Shown here piece after piece: positions 34,864 through 44,367 of a stretch of DNA of 64,000 nucleotides; position 1 is the stretch's first letter, and the number at the start of each line of letters is the position of its first letter. The DNA lies in contig JAHHHS010000026.1 in assembly GCA_019359215.1 (NCBI GenBank), positions 1 through 64,000 of the forward strand, in the 5' to 3' direction. The stretch comes from Nostoc indistinguendum CM1-VF10. GTDB lineage: Bacteria > Cyanobacteriota > Cyanobacteriia > Cyanobacteriales > Nostocaceae. Position numbers and translations under genes: made by a program. The notes under the pieces are model-generated. The model saw only the letters and a program-made list of their open reading frames with translations, made no database searches and was not told the origin of the DNA.

Positions 34864-37665
34864 CTAAGGACGCAATTGCAACCGTCGTTCACCGTAACGT
34901 AATAGCCTTTCTATAGCTACAAGCCGATTTTCCCAAACTTTGACTTGATAAGAATTTGACTTAAGCTCTTGGCTCATCAATGCCCGAAATTGGGACTGGA
35001 AACGGCTTAGAGAGGCTCTAGCCATTAGTAGCTTGCTGGAAGAAGGGGAAGCCCCAAGCTGATTTAAAGCACTACGTAAAACTTCTGCCTGGTTATTAAA
35101 ATCTGATATTGTCTTATTTGGTTTTTGTAATTGCTCATTTTGGAAAACAAATTTCCATTCTCGTTGCAGCGCGGTGTAACGAATCGCAGCAGTTTGAAAA
35201 GGCTGGCGGTGAGGAATAGGTTCAGTTGTAGTGGATGTTGTGGCTTTAACTCTACCTTGGGTGTTAATAAAGAGTTTTTGTAGCTCGTTGTTAAAGTTCT
35301 CTGCGGCAAAGAGGGCATAACCACTAACTGGCAAGTCCCTTACTAACTGGAGTTGATCGAATGTCCCAATTGTTGGTAAAGAAAGTAAGCGGATTCCTGG
35401 TAGTAACAAGGTAGATCCCAATTGTTTAGAAGCGATCCAGGGTTGGGCCAGTCGTTGGAAGCGAGAAGTATCTAGAGCATAAGTCATGGGAACAATTAAA
35501 TCTACATCCCCCCGTCTTGCCCAAGTTTCCCAGTTTTGTTGAATTTTCTGAATCCGCTCTAGTTCCGGCAAAGGAAATACTGCAACCGACAAAATCAAAT
35601 TTGGCTGTTTTTGTCTCAACTGCCGTGATAATTGGGCGACAAAGCTATCAACTTGCTCGGTGCGAAATGTCGTCCACTTTTGCCACAAGTCTGGTTGGCT
35701 AGGGAAAATATTCACTGGATCTACGCCAGTAACTTGCTGAAATTGCGCCCTTGCAGCTTTGCCATAGCCGTAGCTTCGGCCTGCTGATGGGTCTTGAAAG
35801 GGGTAGCGAATATAGTCTAGCTGTAAACCATCCACGTCATAGCGAGTAACAATTTCCTCGTACAGCTTGAGCAAGTACTGCCGCACTTCGGGGTTAGCTG
35901 GGTCGAAGAATGGCTTAGTCTGACCAACGGGAATCATGTTGCCCAAGTTATCATAGTTTGCCCAATCGGGATGAGCCGCCAGTACTGGCCCTGGAAAATT
36001 ACTATTAACGTTGATAATCTCATTGTGCCGTTGATTGCCAGCAGCAAAAGTCCAAACCCACGCGTGTAATTCCATGTCTCGCTCATGGGCTAATTTCACC
36101 GCATCTGCCAGTGGATCCCACCCACGAATTAATGGGTTTTGCTCTTTTGCCACTTGGCTCGGATAAATGGTATAGCCAGCGTTAACAGTTTCAAAGAAGA
36201 CGGTATTAATCCCAGCTTGGACTAGGCGATCAAAAATCTTGGACAGTCCTGCCTTGTTACCAGCACGAACAATCGTTCCCCGGTCTAACCAAACTGCTCG
36301 GATTTCTGGTTGAGCGAGTCTCTGATCAACAGGAAACTGCTGCCACAAAATCGTCTTTGCTACTAGCCACTGCTGACGAGCCAAAGCGTAGTTTTTTTGG
36401 GCAATCAATTGGGGCAAGTTTCTAGCAATTCCCCTTGCTTGTACTAAGGCTTGGTCTTTACTCATACCTAGCGCTTCCAGTTTAGTTGAAGCCAATTGCG
36501 TGGATTGCTCTTTGACAGACTGGGAGGCGTAGGTGTCTAAATACCTAGAGAATTGCTTTTCCTCAGATATTCCAACGCTTTCGTTAACTGCACCGACTGA
36601 TGCCGCTAAATGAGCGCTTTCTACTCGACCAATCAGATTTTCTAGCTCTTGCTGGAGAGCGATCGCTTGATTGTTGTCAATCGGCTCATTGGAGTTGGGT
36701 GCAACATCCAGACCCACCGCTTGTTCTAATTGGTCAATAGCCTCTTGGGAACTTGGAGGTTTGACTGTAGGAAGCGGTTTAGCTATGGGAGCAGTGGCAG
36801 CTTTAGGAGGAGGAGATGAGGGAGATGAGGGAGATGAACTGCCCCTCTGCTCCCCTGCCCCCTGCCTCCTCGGCGCAGCCGCCACCGTTGTAGAACAGTT
36901 TGGGGAACCTCCTGCTACTTTTTTCATGCGATTCGATGGTGCTGGCGCTGTCAAATAGTAATTGATAGCAGCTTTTAACCAGGCATTATCTAATCCGGCG
37001 GCTGTTGCTGTATCTGTTCCCCAGCGCCAGCCTAAAAAGGTGGAACGCTCAGTTGTTACTACTGCGGCAGGATTATCTTTGGAATTCCAAACAGCAGGAG
37101 ATTCAGTGCCCATCTCATTAGGAATTACAACACCACCGCGTACTTTGCCAAAAAGTTCTGTTTGATTAGCCCATTCTGAGATTTTGGTTTTTGTAGGTTT
37201 GATTTGTTCTGTTTCACTAAGGCTGAATCCCCAATAACCTCCCAAGAGCGATCGCAATAACTGACGCACTCCTGGCGATGACAGACTACCTACAGGCCCA
37301 CTGGCAATCAAACGTCCTCCCTTACTCATCCATTCTTCGAGAGCGATCGCTTGGGTTGGCGTTAATGTCTCGACGTTTGGCAAAAATAATACGCGGCGAT
37401 CGCCCCAATCTGCCACACTTTTTACATCATTCAAGGTAATTACACAATATTTTGCCCCTATTGCCTGTAAGCGATCGCTGATCCCTAGCCATTGATTTGC
37501 ATTTTCTTGGCTATGCACTACGCTCAATACAGGTTCTTCAGTTGCCGCCGTTACTGGCAAAATACTAAAACTATTTAAAATTAAAAAGTTAAAACTTAAA
37601 ATGAATAATCCGGCTTTTTTGATTTGTGAATTTGCCTTTTTATGATATTTTTCCTGATTCTTCAC
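34864..37665 (-). CDS. GHL10-type family 10-like glycosidase with signal peptide
   Basis: A 933-residue protein with an N-terminal hydrophobic signal segment (SFNFLILNSFSILPVTAA). A first region (25-220) resembles a glutamine-amidotransferase-like fold (FLPNVETLTPTQAIALEEWM). The GHL10 catalytic domain begins EIRAVWLDRGTIVRAGNKAG (about residue 455), with FFETVNAGYTIYP, ELHAWVWTFAAGNQRHNEII and DVDGLQLDYIRYPFQDPSAG. The C-terminus is helical. A Ser/Pro low-complexity tract (RRQGAGEQRGSSSPSSPSSP near residues 265-290) comes from heptamer-type repeats at 36810-36880. It probably acts on cell-envelope polysaccharide. Confidence 0.85.
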   Translation of the reverse strand: MKNQEKYHKKANSQIKKAGLFILSFNFLILNSFSILPVTAATEEPVLSVVHSQENANQWLGISDRLQAIGAKYCVITLNDVKSVADWGDRRVLFLPNVETLTPTQAIALEEWMSKGGRLIASGPVGSLSSPGVRQLLRSLLGGYWGFSLSETEQIKPTKTKISEWANQTELFGKVRGGVVIPNEMGTESPAVWNSKDNPAAVVTTERSTFLGWRWGTDTATAAGLDNAWLKAAINYYLTAPAPSNRMKKVAGGSPNCSTTVAAAPRRQGAGEQRGSSSPSSPSSPPPKAATAPIAKPLPTVKPPSSQEAIDQLEQAVGLDVAPNSNEPIDNNQAIALQQELENLIGRVESAHLAASVGAVNESVGISEEKQFSRYLDTYASQSVKEQSTQLASTKLEALGMSKDQALVQARGIARNLPQLIAQKNYALARQQWLVAKTILWQQFPVDQRLAQPEIRAVWLDRGTIVRAGNKAGLSKIFDRLVQAGINTVFFETVNAGYTIYPSQVAKEQNPLIRGWDPLADAVKLAHERDMELHAWVWTFAAGNQRHNEIINVNSNFPGPVLAAHPDWANYDNLGNMIPVGQTKPFFDPANPEVRQYLLKLYEEIVTRYDVDGLQLDYIRYPFQDPSAGRSYGYGKAARAQFQQVTGVDPVNIFPSQPDLWQKWTTFRTEQVDSFVAQLSRQLRQKQPNLILSVAVFPLPELERIQKIQQNWETWARRGDVDLIVPMTYALDTSRFQRLAQPWIASKQLGSTLLLPGIRLLSLPTIGTFDQLQLVRDLPVSGYALFAAENFNNELQKLFINTQGRVKATTSTTTEPIPHRQPFQTAAIRYTALQREWKFVFQNEQLQKPNKTISDFNNQAEVLRSALNQLGASPSSSKLLMARASLSRFQSQFRALMSQELKSNSYQVKVWENRLVAIERLLRYGERRLQLRP

Positions 37666-37762
37666 TACTGACTCCCCAGTGGATTATTTATTAGGTATTA
37701 CTTCTTATTTATCATCCAGATTAACAATAAATTACCTCCGGAAAAAGACTGATCTTTTATCA

Positions 37763-39103
37763 CTAAACTTGAACAAAGTTGAAAATACATGTTTTAACTA
37801 AATCTTCAACTCCAGCTACTGGAAAAATTTTTGTATTTAATCTACTAGCTAATTCCTCAATACCCATATCATCTAAAAACACTAGTTCTCCATTTTTTAA
37901 CATCACATTCGGTAGCAGGATGCCATCACCTAAATCTTGCCCTTCTAAATTTAAAAGCAAATCATGACCAGTTAGTAATCCGGTTACACTGATAGATTGT
38001 CCCCAATAATCACTACATAAAGCACGCATATTTACTTCTAAACCTTCAACAGAATTTAGGCGTTTCAAAATGGGTTGAAATGCTTTTTCTACAGCGTTGC
38101 CCACTACCCAAGTTAACTTCCTCTGAGGATATACCTTTGGCGGTAGTAATTCTGCTGCAACGGTGGCAAATTGCTTGATAAATAATTGAATCGAACCAAC
38201 TCCGTTATCAATTTGGGGATATTCTTCATATTCAGATTCACTAGGTAATTCCTTACCTGCAATCAAAAACCATTCATCGGCTAACCAAACAACGCTTGAG
38301 GCGAATTTTTGACGAAATTGCCGCGAAAGCATTTGCACTTGGGAAATCACTTCTTGGGCTTTTTCTCTAGTAACAGGTATGAGTTCGTCTTCTGAAGGTC
38401 GAAACCGTGTCAACCCAACTGGTACAACTGCTATCGATGCCACCGTAGGCACTTCACCAGTGTGAAAGGATGCTAAATCTTTGAGAGTTTGCTCTAGATG
38501 TTTACCATCATTTATGCCAGGGCAAACAACTACTTGAGCATGAATTTGTAGTCGCCTTTGTTGAAACCACTTGAGTTGTTGCAAGATTTGCCCTGCACGC
38601 TGATTTTTTAGCAGTCTAATTCTAACTTCGGGTTCTGTAGCATGAACAGAAACATACAACGGAGACAAGCGCATTTGCTCAATTCGCTGCCATTCTCGTT
38701 CTGGCAAATTGGTTAGGGTAAGATAAGACCCGTACAAAAAACTCAAACGGTAATCGTCATCTTTCAAGTACAAGGTGGTACGTTTACCTGGCGGCTGTTG
38801 ATCGATAAAGCAAAATGGACAGTGATTGTTGCACTGAATTAAGCCATCAAATAAGGCCGTTTCAAATTCTAGCCCCAAGTCTTGATCGTAATCTTTTTCG
38901 ATTTCTAGGCTATGAGTTTTACCAGCAGCGTCTAAAACTTCTAATTCTAAAACTTCATCAGCACACAAAAACTGATAATCAATTAAATCACGGGGACGTG
39001 AACCATTGATAGCAACGATCGCATCACCAGCCTCAAAGCCAACCTCTGCGGCTATTGAATCTGGAAGAACCTTGGTAATTCGGGCAGGATTAATGGTACT
39101 CAT
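37763..39103 (-). CDS. Radical SAM protein with PDZ and DUF512 domains (TIGR03279-like)
   Basis: Start at MSTINPARI (39103) gives 446 residues; a 19-residue longer N-terminus (with NAQCPIPNAPCPMS) is encoded by CATTGGGC-type repeats and is unlikely to be coding. The N-terminal PDZ-like part (ITKVLPDSIAAEVGFEAGDA) leads to the radical SAM motif CNNHCPFCFIDQQPPG (about residues 93-108), then DYRLSFLYGSYLTLTNL. The C-terminal DUF512 includes LLLNLEGQDLGDGILLPNVM. Members of this family occur in all cyanobacteria as far as I know and their reaction is unknown. Confidence 0.85.
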   Translation of the reverse strand: MSTINPARITKVLPDSIAAEVGFEAGDAIVAINGSRPRDLIDYQFLCADEVLELEVLDAAGKTHSLEIEKDYDQDLGLEFETALFDGLIQCNNHCPFCFIDQQPPGKRTTLYLKDDDYRLSFLYGSYLTLTNLPEREWQRIEQMRLSPLYVSVHATEPEVRIRLLKNQRAGQILQQLKWFQQRRLQIHAQVVVCPGINDGKHLEQTLKDLASFHTGEVPTVASIAVVPVGLTRFRPSEDELIPVTREKAQEVISQVQMLSRQFRQKFASSVVWLADEWFLIAGKELPSESEYEEYPQIDNGVGSIQLFIKQFATVAAELLPPKVYPQRKLTWVVGNAVEKAFQPILKRLNSVEGLEVNMRALCSDYWGQSISVTGLLTGHDLLLNLEGQDLGDGILLPNVMLKNGELVFLDDMGIEELASRLNTKIFPVAGVEDLVKTCIFNFVQV

Positions 39104-39187
39104 TGGGCATGGGGCATTGGGTATGGGGCATTGGGCATTAGTCATTTGCTTTGGACTCATGGCTAATGACTAATGACTATTATGTAA

Positions 39188-40012
39188 TTATCCTTTCCAA
39201 CCTGCTGCGATCGCAGCTAAAATAGCGCTGCCGAATGCTAATCTATACCAAACGAAAACTAAAGTGTTTTTGGTTGCTAAATACTTGATTAAGAATGCAA
39301 TTGATAGGTAGGAAAAAATCAAGGTTGAAATAATCCCTACAATTAATAGTCCAACAATGTTATCTGGTAACTGTTGGGCTTCAAATAACTTGAAGATTTT
39401 TAAACTTTTATACAGCGTTGCAATGGTAAGAGTTGGAAACCCTAGTAAAAAGGAGAATTTCGCTGCTGTATCGCGTTCTAATCCTAAAAATAAGGCAGTC
39501 GTCAAAGTTGAGCCAGAACGAGAAACACCCGGGATTAAAGCAAGTGTTTGTCCTAATCCAACTAAAATACCATCCCGAATCTGCAATGAATTAAAATCTC
39601 GCTTGCGAGTGCCAACTTTTTCTGCCAAAGCTAGTAAAAGTGCCATGATAATTGACATTATGGCAATAATTAATGCGCTCTCTGGTAGAACGTCTTTCAA
39701 AAGAAACCCGAAAATTAAGGCAGGCATTGTTCCTACTACAATACCGACAAGAATTTTCCACTCCTCACGTTGCCAGTCTTTGTCTTTTATTGCTTCAATT
39801 CCACCTTTGACAATATTAGAAATCAGCGACCAAAAATAGCCCACAATTGCTATAACGCTACCAAATTGAATTGCATCGACAAAATCTTTAGAACCTAGTT
39901 CTTTCCAACCAAATAGCTTTGTCACAATCAGAAGATGTGCAGTGCTGCTGATTGGCAAAAACTCTGTAATACCTTGAACAATACCCAAAATAAAAGCTTG
40001 AATAAACTCCAT
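39188..40012 (-). CDS. uppP: Undecaprenyl-diphosphate phosphatase
   Basis: A 274-residue membrane protein. EFLPISSTAHLLIVTKLFG and LIPGVSRSGSTLTTALFLGL are the two signature motifs of UppP (BacA), with the catalytic glutamate and arginines. Eight helices are expected. It recycles undecaprenyl pyrophosphate for peptidoglycan and O-antigen synthesis. I start at the ATG at 40012 rather than the TTG one codon upstream. Confidence 0.95.
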   Translation of the reverse strand: MEFIQAFILGIVQGITEFLPISSTAHLLIVTKLFGWKELGSKDFVDAIQFGSVIAIVGYFWSLISNIVKGGIEAIKDKDWQREEWKILVGIVVGTMPALIFGFLLKDVLPESALIIAIMSIIMALLLALAEKVGTRKRDFNSLQIRDGILVGLGQTLALIPGVSRSGSTLTTALFLGLERDTAAKFSFLLGFPTLTIATLYKSLKIFKLFEAQQLPDNIVGLLIVGIISTLIFSYLSIAFLIKYLATKNTLVFVWYRLAFGSAILAAIAAGWKG

Positions 40013-40015
40013 CAA

Positions 40016-40469
40016 TTAATACCTTTTTCCTGCTGTAAACAATCATTCCTTAGCTGGTGATGTTAATTTATATACTTTTTGCTGCACCCAATATTATAGA
40101 AAATTCCGCTTTACCAAATCAATAACACCATCCAAGACGCTGGCCATGTTCTTACACCCACTTCAATAAGTCAACGAAATTTTGGCAATTCATCAAACTT
40201 TAATATTTAGCGGACTGATGCCATTGACTTTTTACCCGTTACATTTACCTGCCCTCTCTCTGTAGTTCTTTGTAAATGCGAACTACAGAGGAGTTCTGTA
40301 AATAAGGCAACTTGAGTGAATTAGGCTGCTACAGAATGTTTTGTTTAGTTTGCGCCAGCGCTCCTCGAAATTTCAGTATAATTACAATGCCCTAGGCAAT
40401 CCCCCAGGGGGGGATTTTAAAATGTGATATCTTAAATAAAATAAAGTTTAGTAACAAATATTAAAAACT
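40016..40469. other. Divergent intergenic region with strong inverted repeats
   Basis: No gene is seen. CTCTGTAGTTC (40258-40268) and GAACTACAGAG (40280-40290) form a perfect 11-base stem with an 11-base loop. A second stem, ATCCCCC/GGGGGAT, lies near 40399-40414. These could be parts of an RNA, a MITE, or regulatory stems between uppP and the DUF3120 gene. Confidence 0.45.
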
Positions 40470-41249
40470 TTGATTAATAATACACTGTCCTCCTACGCTG
40501 CTTCTACCCCTTCTATTGATACAGAGTTAGATTTAACTGTTACTGGGCAGAAGGGTATTAGGCAATTAGAATCTACACTCTCCTGTTCTCCGTCTCTTCC
40601 CTTACCTATTTCTGTCCGACAAACTTGGTTAGTGTTTGGGGCAGCGGTATTTTTGGTAACAGTACCAGTATTTGTAGAAGCGCCAATAGTGCGATCGCTA
40701 CCAAGCCTAAGTTTAGCGCTGGCAGCATTTTGGGTGTGGCTAAGTTTTACCTTAATGTCACGTCCTGCGACTTATGTATGGGGAGATTTACTCTTAGGAT
40801 TTAGCTGGAGTTGGTTAGCAGGAGCTATTTACTGGGGCTGGTTACGTTGGGAACCTGCGTGGCATCTGCCAGTGGAGTCTATAGGATTACCGTTTGCTTG
40901 CTGGTGTTTGGCGAAGAATTGGGGCAAAGTAGGTAACTGGTTTTATTTAGGTTCTTTACTAGGTACAGTCTTAACCGACGTATATTTCTATATAGCAGAC
41001 TTGATGCCCTATTGGCGGCAAATTATGAGAGTAGATGCAGATGGCGCAGGGCAAATATTACATAATGCCCTGATGCAAGTACAAACACCTTGGGGACAAA
41101 GTTGGGCCATAATTCTTGCCTTAGTCCTGTTGACAGTCGGGATTTTACCTTTAGGTCTAAAGCAAAGACACTGGTATGCCTTTAGTGGGGCAGTTTTAAG
41201 CACAATTTTGGTAGACAGCCTATTTTTGTTAGCTGCGATCGCAGCGTGA
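40470..41249 (+). CDS. DUF3120 membrane protein
   Basis: A 259-residue protein with about six hydrophobic segments. RQTWLVFGAAVFLVTVPVFV, TLMSRPATYVWGDLLLGFSW, SWLAGAIYWGWLRWEPAWHL and GKVGNWFYLGSLLGTVLTDV are hallmarks of DUF3120, a family known to me only from cyanobacteria and relatives. The start is TTG at 40470 (MINNTLSS); the first in-frame ATG is well inside the protein. Function is unknown. Confidence 0.82.
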   Translation: MINNTLSSYAASTPSIDTELDLTVTGQKGIRQLESTLSCSPSLPLPISVRQTWLVFGAAVFLVTVPVFVEAPIVRSLPSLSLALAAFWVWLSFTLMSRPATYVWGDLLLGFSWSWLAGAIYWGWLRWEPAWHLPVESIGLPFACWCLAKNWGKVGNWFYLGSLLGTVLTDVYFYIADLMPYWRQIMRVDADGAGQILHNALMQVQTPWGQSWAIILALVLLTVGILPLGLKQRHWYAFSGAVLSTILVDSLFLLAAIAA

Positions 41250-41898
41250 AGAAGACAGGAAGCAGGAAGTCACTCACTGAGCGTGTAGGCTTCTTTACCG
41301 AAACTTTTTCCAGCCTAGTCTACAGCACATCAAGAATGATGCTGTAGATAATAAATTAGTTAAGAAATATTACATAACAGTCCATCACCATCAAGTCTTC
41401 TTGCTAGGGTTTTCGGTATTAGCCATCGAATAATTTCGTGTCTGGCTCGGACGTGGAATCAGCCACCATAAAAAGATTTCGTCTATCTGGAAATGCTAGC
41501 AGGATAATGGATGGAACCCTGTTGCAGCTATGCAGGTACTCTTCCCATAATAAAAATTTTTGGCAAAAGTATAGTCAAACCCAGTAACGGCAAATATTGT
41601 GGATATTAATACGCTGTATATTAGTTTCTGATGACTGCTGTGTTGATTAAGCTATCAGGTTTTGTCTTTGAAGTTCTGTTTGCCGGAAGCTGACGCACGC
41701 TGCGGGTTCGCCCTTGGCGTTCTCGTTCGCGTTAGCGTCTCCGAAGGAGAAGAGTAGCTGCAGAAGCGTCTACAGACTTCTGTGTTTGTCCTTTGTCTTT
41801 TGTCCTTGGCGCTTTGACTAATGACTGATGACTAATGACTAATGGCTGCTGTTAGCTTAAAACTTTTATTTCTGTTTGATGGAAAGAGGTAGAAAATT
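41250..41898. other. Intergenic region upstream of psbU
   Basis: About 650 bases without a supported gene. It contains a TACAGCACATC/TGATGCTGTA stem-like pair near 41320-41348, GCGTTCTCGTTCGCGTTAGC repeat debris near 41720, and an ACTAATG heptamer tract at 41818-41845. The psbU promoter presumably lies near its end. Confidence 0.4.
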
Positions 41899-42324
41899 GT
41901 GAAAGGATTGGCGCGTTTATTAACAGTGTTTAGTTTGTTACTTAGTTGCTGGGGATGGCTGGGAACAACTCAGATAGCCCAAGCTGCTAGTTTCAATTTT
42001 GCTTTTCCACAAGTCCCAATTCTGGCACTTGAACGGCAGAATCGGGCAGATGCAAAGCTAGGAACCGAATTTGGTAAAAAAATTGATTTGAATAATACCA
42101 ACGTCCGAGCTTTTCAACAGTATCCAGGGCTTTATCCCACCTTGGCTAAGAAAATCATCATGAATGCTCCCTACAAAAATGTAGAGGATGTATTGGATCT
42201 TCCAGGATTGAGCGATCGCCAAAAACAAACCCTGCAAGCTAACCTCGGTAATTTCACCGTGACAGAACTAGAGCCTGCCTTTAACGAGGGAGATGATCGC
42301 TTTAACAATGGTATCTACAGATAA
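41899..42324 (+). CDS. psbU: Photosystem II extrinsic protein PsbU
   Basis: A 141-residue protein starting at GTG. Signal peptide MKGLARLLTVFSLLLSCWGW ends AQA, then the mature part RNRADAKLGTEFGKKIDLNN-like region, helix-hairpin-helix motifs (LYPTLAKKIIMNAPYKNVED, VLDLPGLSDRQKQTLQANLG) and the tail ELEPAFNEGDDRFNNGIYR. PsbU sits on the lumenal face of photosystem II and stabilises the manganese cluster. It places the organism in cyanobacteria. Confidence 0.97.
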   Translation: MKGLARLLTVFSLLLSCWGWLGTTQIAQAASFNFAFPQVPILALERQNRADAKLGTEFGKKIDLNNTNVRAFQQYPGLYPTLAKKIIMNAPYKNVEDVLDLPGLSDRQKQTLQANLGNFTVTELEPAFNEGDDRFNNGIYR

Positions 42325-42392
42325 CTACAACTTGTAGTTAATGTAGGAAATAGTAGCCCACTCGTGATTCTAGGGAGTGGGACATGATATGA

Positions 42393-42442
42393 GTTAGGAG
42401 TTAGGAGTTATGAGTTAAAATTCAAAACTCCTAACTCCTAAC
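42393..42442. terminator. Perfect 17-base inverted repeat of heptamers
   Basis: GTTAGGAGTTAGGAGTT (42393-42409) and AACTCCTAACTCCTAAC (42426-42442) are perfect inverted copies with a 16-base loop. It sits between psbU and nadB. It may end psbU transcription or separate the two units. Confidence 0.55.
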
Positions 42443-42475
42443 TTCTAACTGCTCACTTCCCCCTACTCCATTACC

Positions 42476-44152
42476 TTGCCTCAGATAGATATTCCTAGCC
42501 AATTTGATGTCTTAGTAGTCGGTGCTGGTGCTGCTGGACTATACACCGCGTTGTGTCTACCAGAGTCTTTGCGAGTCGGCTTGATTACCAAAGAAACTGT
42601 TGCTTTGTCTGCCAGTGATTGGGCGCAAGGTGGCATTGCCGCAGCAGTTGCCCCAGAAGATTCTCCGACGCTACACATTGAAGATACGATGCGGGCAGGT
42701 GCGGGTTTGTGCGATCGCACTGCTGTAGAATTTCTCGCCCAACTTGCTCCTAACTGCATTCAATCCCTAGTTAACTTGGGAGTTGCTTTTGACCGTCATG
42801 GTCAAGCCTTGGCTTTAACTTTAGAAGCTGCCCATTCTCGCAATCGTGTTCTTCACGCCGCAGACACCACAGGAAGGGAAGTTACCACCACCCTCACCGC
42901 CCAAGTATTACGTCGCCAGAATATTCAAGTCATTCAGCAAGCTTTAGCTTTGAGTTTGTGGATTGAACCCGAAAGTGGTCGCTGTCAGGGAATAAGCTTG
43001 TTTTATCAAGGTGAAATCACATGGATAAAGGCTGGTGCTGTGGTACTGGCAACTGGCGGCGGTGGTCAAATATTTGCCCAAACTACTAACCCAGCTGTAA
43101 GTACAGGTGATGGGGTAGCGATCGCATCTCGCGCTGGGGCTACCCTCCGCGATTTGGAATTTGTGCAATTTCACCCCACAGCCCTTACTAAACCTGGTGC
43201 CGATCGCTTTCTAATTAGCGAAGCTGTACGCGGCGAGGGGGCACACCTTGTTGATAATGAAGGACGGCGTTTTGCCTTTGACTATCACCCTGCCGGTGAA
43301 CTCGCACCCAGAGATGTGGTCAGTAGAGCAATTTTCAGCCATTTACAACGTACCGCCGTTGATCTTGCGACTGCCCATGTGTGGTTGGATATGCGCCCCA
43401 TCCCCGCCGAGAAAATTCGTCACCGCTTTCCCAACATCATCAAAGTTTGTCAGTATTGGGGCATTGATGTCTTTCATGAACCAATTCCTGTAGCGCCTGC
43501 TGCCCATTACTGGATGGGTGGGATTGTCGCGGATCTAATGAATCGCACAAATATTCGCGGTTTGTACGCGGTGGGTGAAACCGCTAGTACTGGTGTGCAT
43601 GGGGCAAATCGCCTTGCGAGTAATTCCCTGCTGGAATGTATTGTGTTTGGGGCCCAGATGGGCAAAATTGAGTTAGAAAATATTGGGCTGCCGTCAGAAA
43701 CACCATTATTACCATTACAAAAATTTAGTGCTGATCCTAGTGAGTGGCACATCCAGCAGGCACAGCTAGAAGCACTCAGGGAAAAGTTACCACGTTTAGT
43801 GTGGGAAAGTGCTGGTATTTGTCGAGAGCAATCAAGATTGGAAACTGCGATCGCCACTGTTGAATCTTGGCAGCAAGATTTCGCTATCCTGCCTTTAAGT
43901 AAATTCTTACTTGCTTTACGTACCGCAGAACCAGCTAGTTTTGACATACCAGATGTTGAACGGCAGTTGAGACTTTGGGCAGAAACCCGGAATTTATTAG
44001 ATGTGGCTGATTTAATTCTCAAAAGTGCTGCTTTTAGAACCGAAAGTCGAGGCGGACACTACCGTTTAGATTATCCTCAACCAGATCCAAATTGGCAGGT
44101 TCATACACTTGTACAAAAACATCACTGGTGGAAGTCTCCACTATTATCTTGA
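42476..44152 (+). CDS. nadB: L-aspartate oxidase
   Basis: A 558-residue FAD enzyme that oxidises aspartate to iminoaspartate, the first step of NAD synthesis. FDVLVVGAGAAGLYTALCLP is the FAD dinucleotide fold, followed by ASDWAQGGIAAAV, ATGGGGQIFAQTTNP, HPTALTKPGADRFLISEAVR (with catalytic histidine and arginine) and GLYAVGETASTGVHGANRLA. The start TTG is inferred from the position of the conserved N-terminus; no ATG is near. The C-terminus is the helical domain of the family. Confidence 0.92.
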   Translation: MPQIDIPSQFDVLVVGAGAAGLYTALCLPESLRVGLITKETVALSASDWAQGGIAAAVAPEDSPTLHIEDTMRAGAGLCDRTAVEFLAQLAPNCIQSLVNLGVAFDRHGQALALTLEAAHSRNRVLHAADTTGREVTTTLTAQVLRRQNIQVIQQALALSLWIEPESGRCQGISLFYQGEITWIKAGAVVLATGGGGQIFAQTTNPAVSTGDGVAIASRAGATLRDLEFVQFHPTALTKPGADRFLISEAVRGEGAHLVDNEGRRFAFDYHPAGELAPRDVVSRAIFSHLQRTAVDLATAHVWLDMRPIPAEKIRHRFPNIIKVCQYWGIDVFHEPIPVAPAAHYWMGGIVADLMNRTNIRGLYAVGETASTGVHGANRLASNSLLECIVFGAQMGKIELENIGLPSETPLLPLQKFSADPSEWHIQQAQLEALREKLPRLVWESAGICREQSRLETAIATVESWQQDFAILPLSKFLLALRTAEPASFDIPDVERQLRLWAETRNLLDVADLILKSAAFRTESRGGHYRLDYPQPDPNWQVHTLVQKHHWWKSPLLS

Positions 44153-44208
44153 TTAAGTTTCCCCAATAGATTTCTATTGACAACTAGACTTTTTATTGCA
44201 CTTTACTA

Positions 44209-44367
44209 TCAGCGAGTGCCGCTACCATGCTGACTGTCGGGCCCACCATAATTTGGTGGAATATACATATCTTTTATGTTTTTTAACTTTTGATCGTTAA
44301 CTTTAGGAGCAATTAAACTATTGCTGCTAGTAGCGCCCAAAGTATTAGCACTTGCAATAGTGAACAT
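44209..44367 (-). CDS. Short ORF with GGPDSQHGSGTR end
   Basis: A 52-residue ORF, MFTIASANTLGATSSNSLIA to PPNYGGPDSQHGSGTR. The C-terminal GGPDSQHGSGTR resembles the ends of small exported cyanobacterial proteins. The stretch before the ATG continues open as ILIPKIAASTG without an ATG, as if a longer signal peptide had lost its start. Whether it is expressed is unclear. Confidence 0.4.
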   Translation of the reverse strand: MFTIASANTLGATSSNSLIAPKVNDQKLKNIKDMYIPPNYGGPDSQHGSGTR

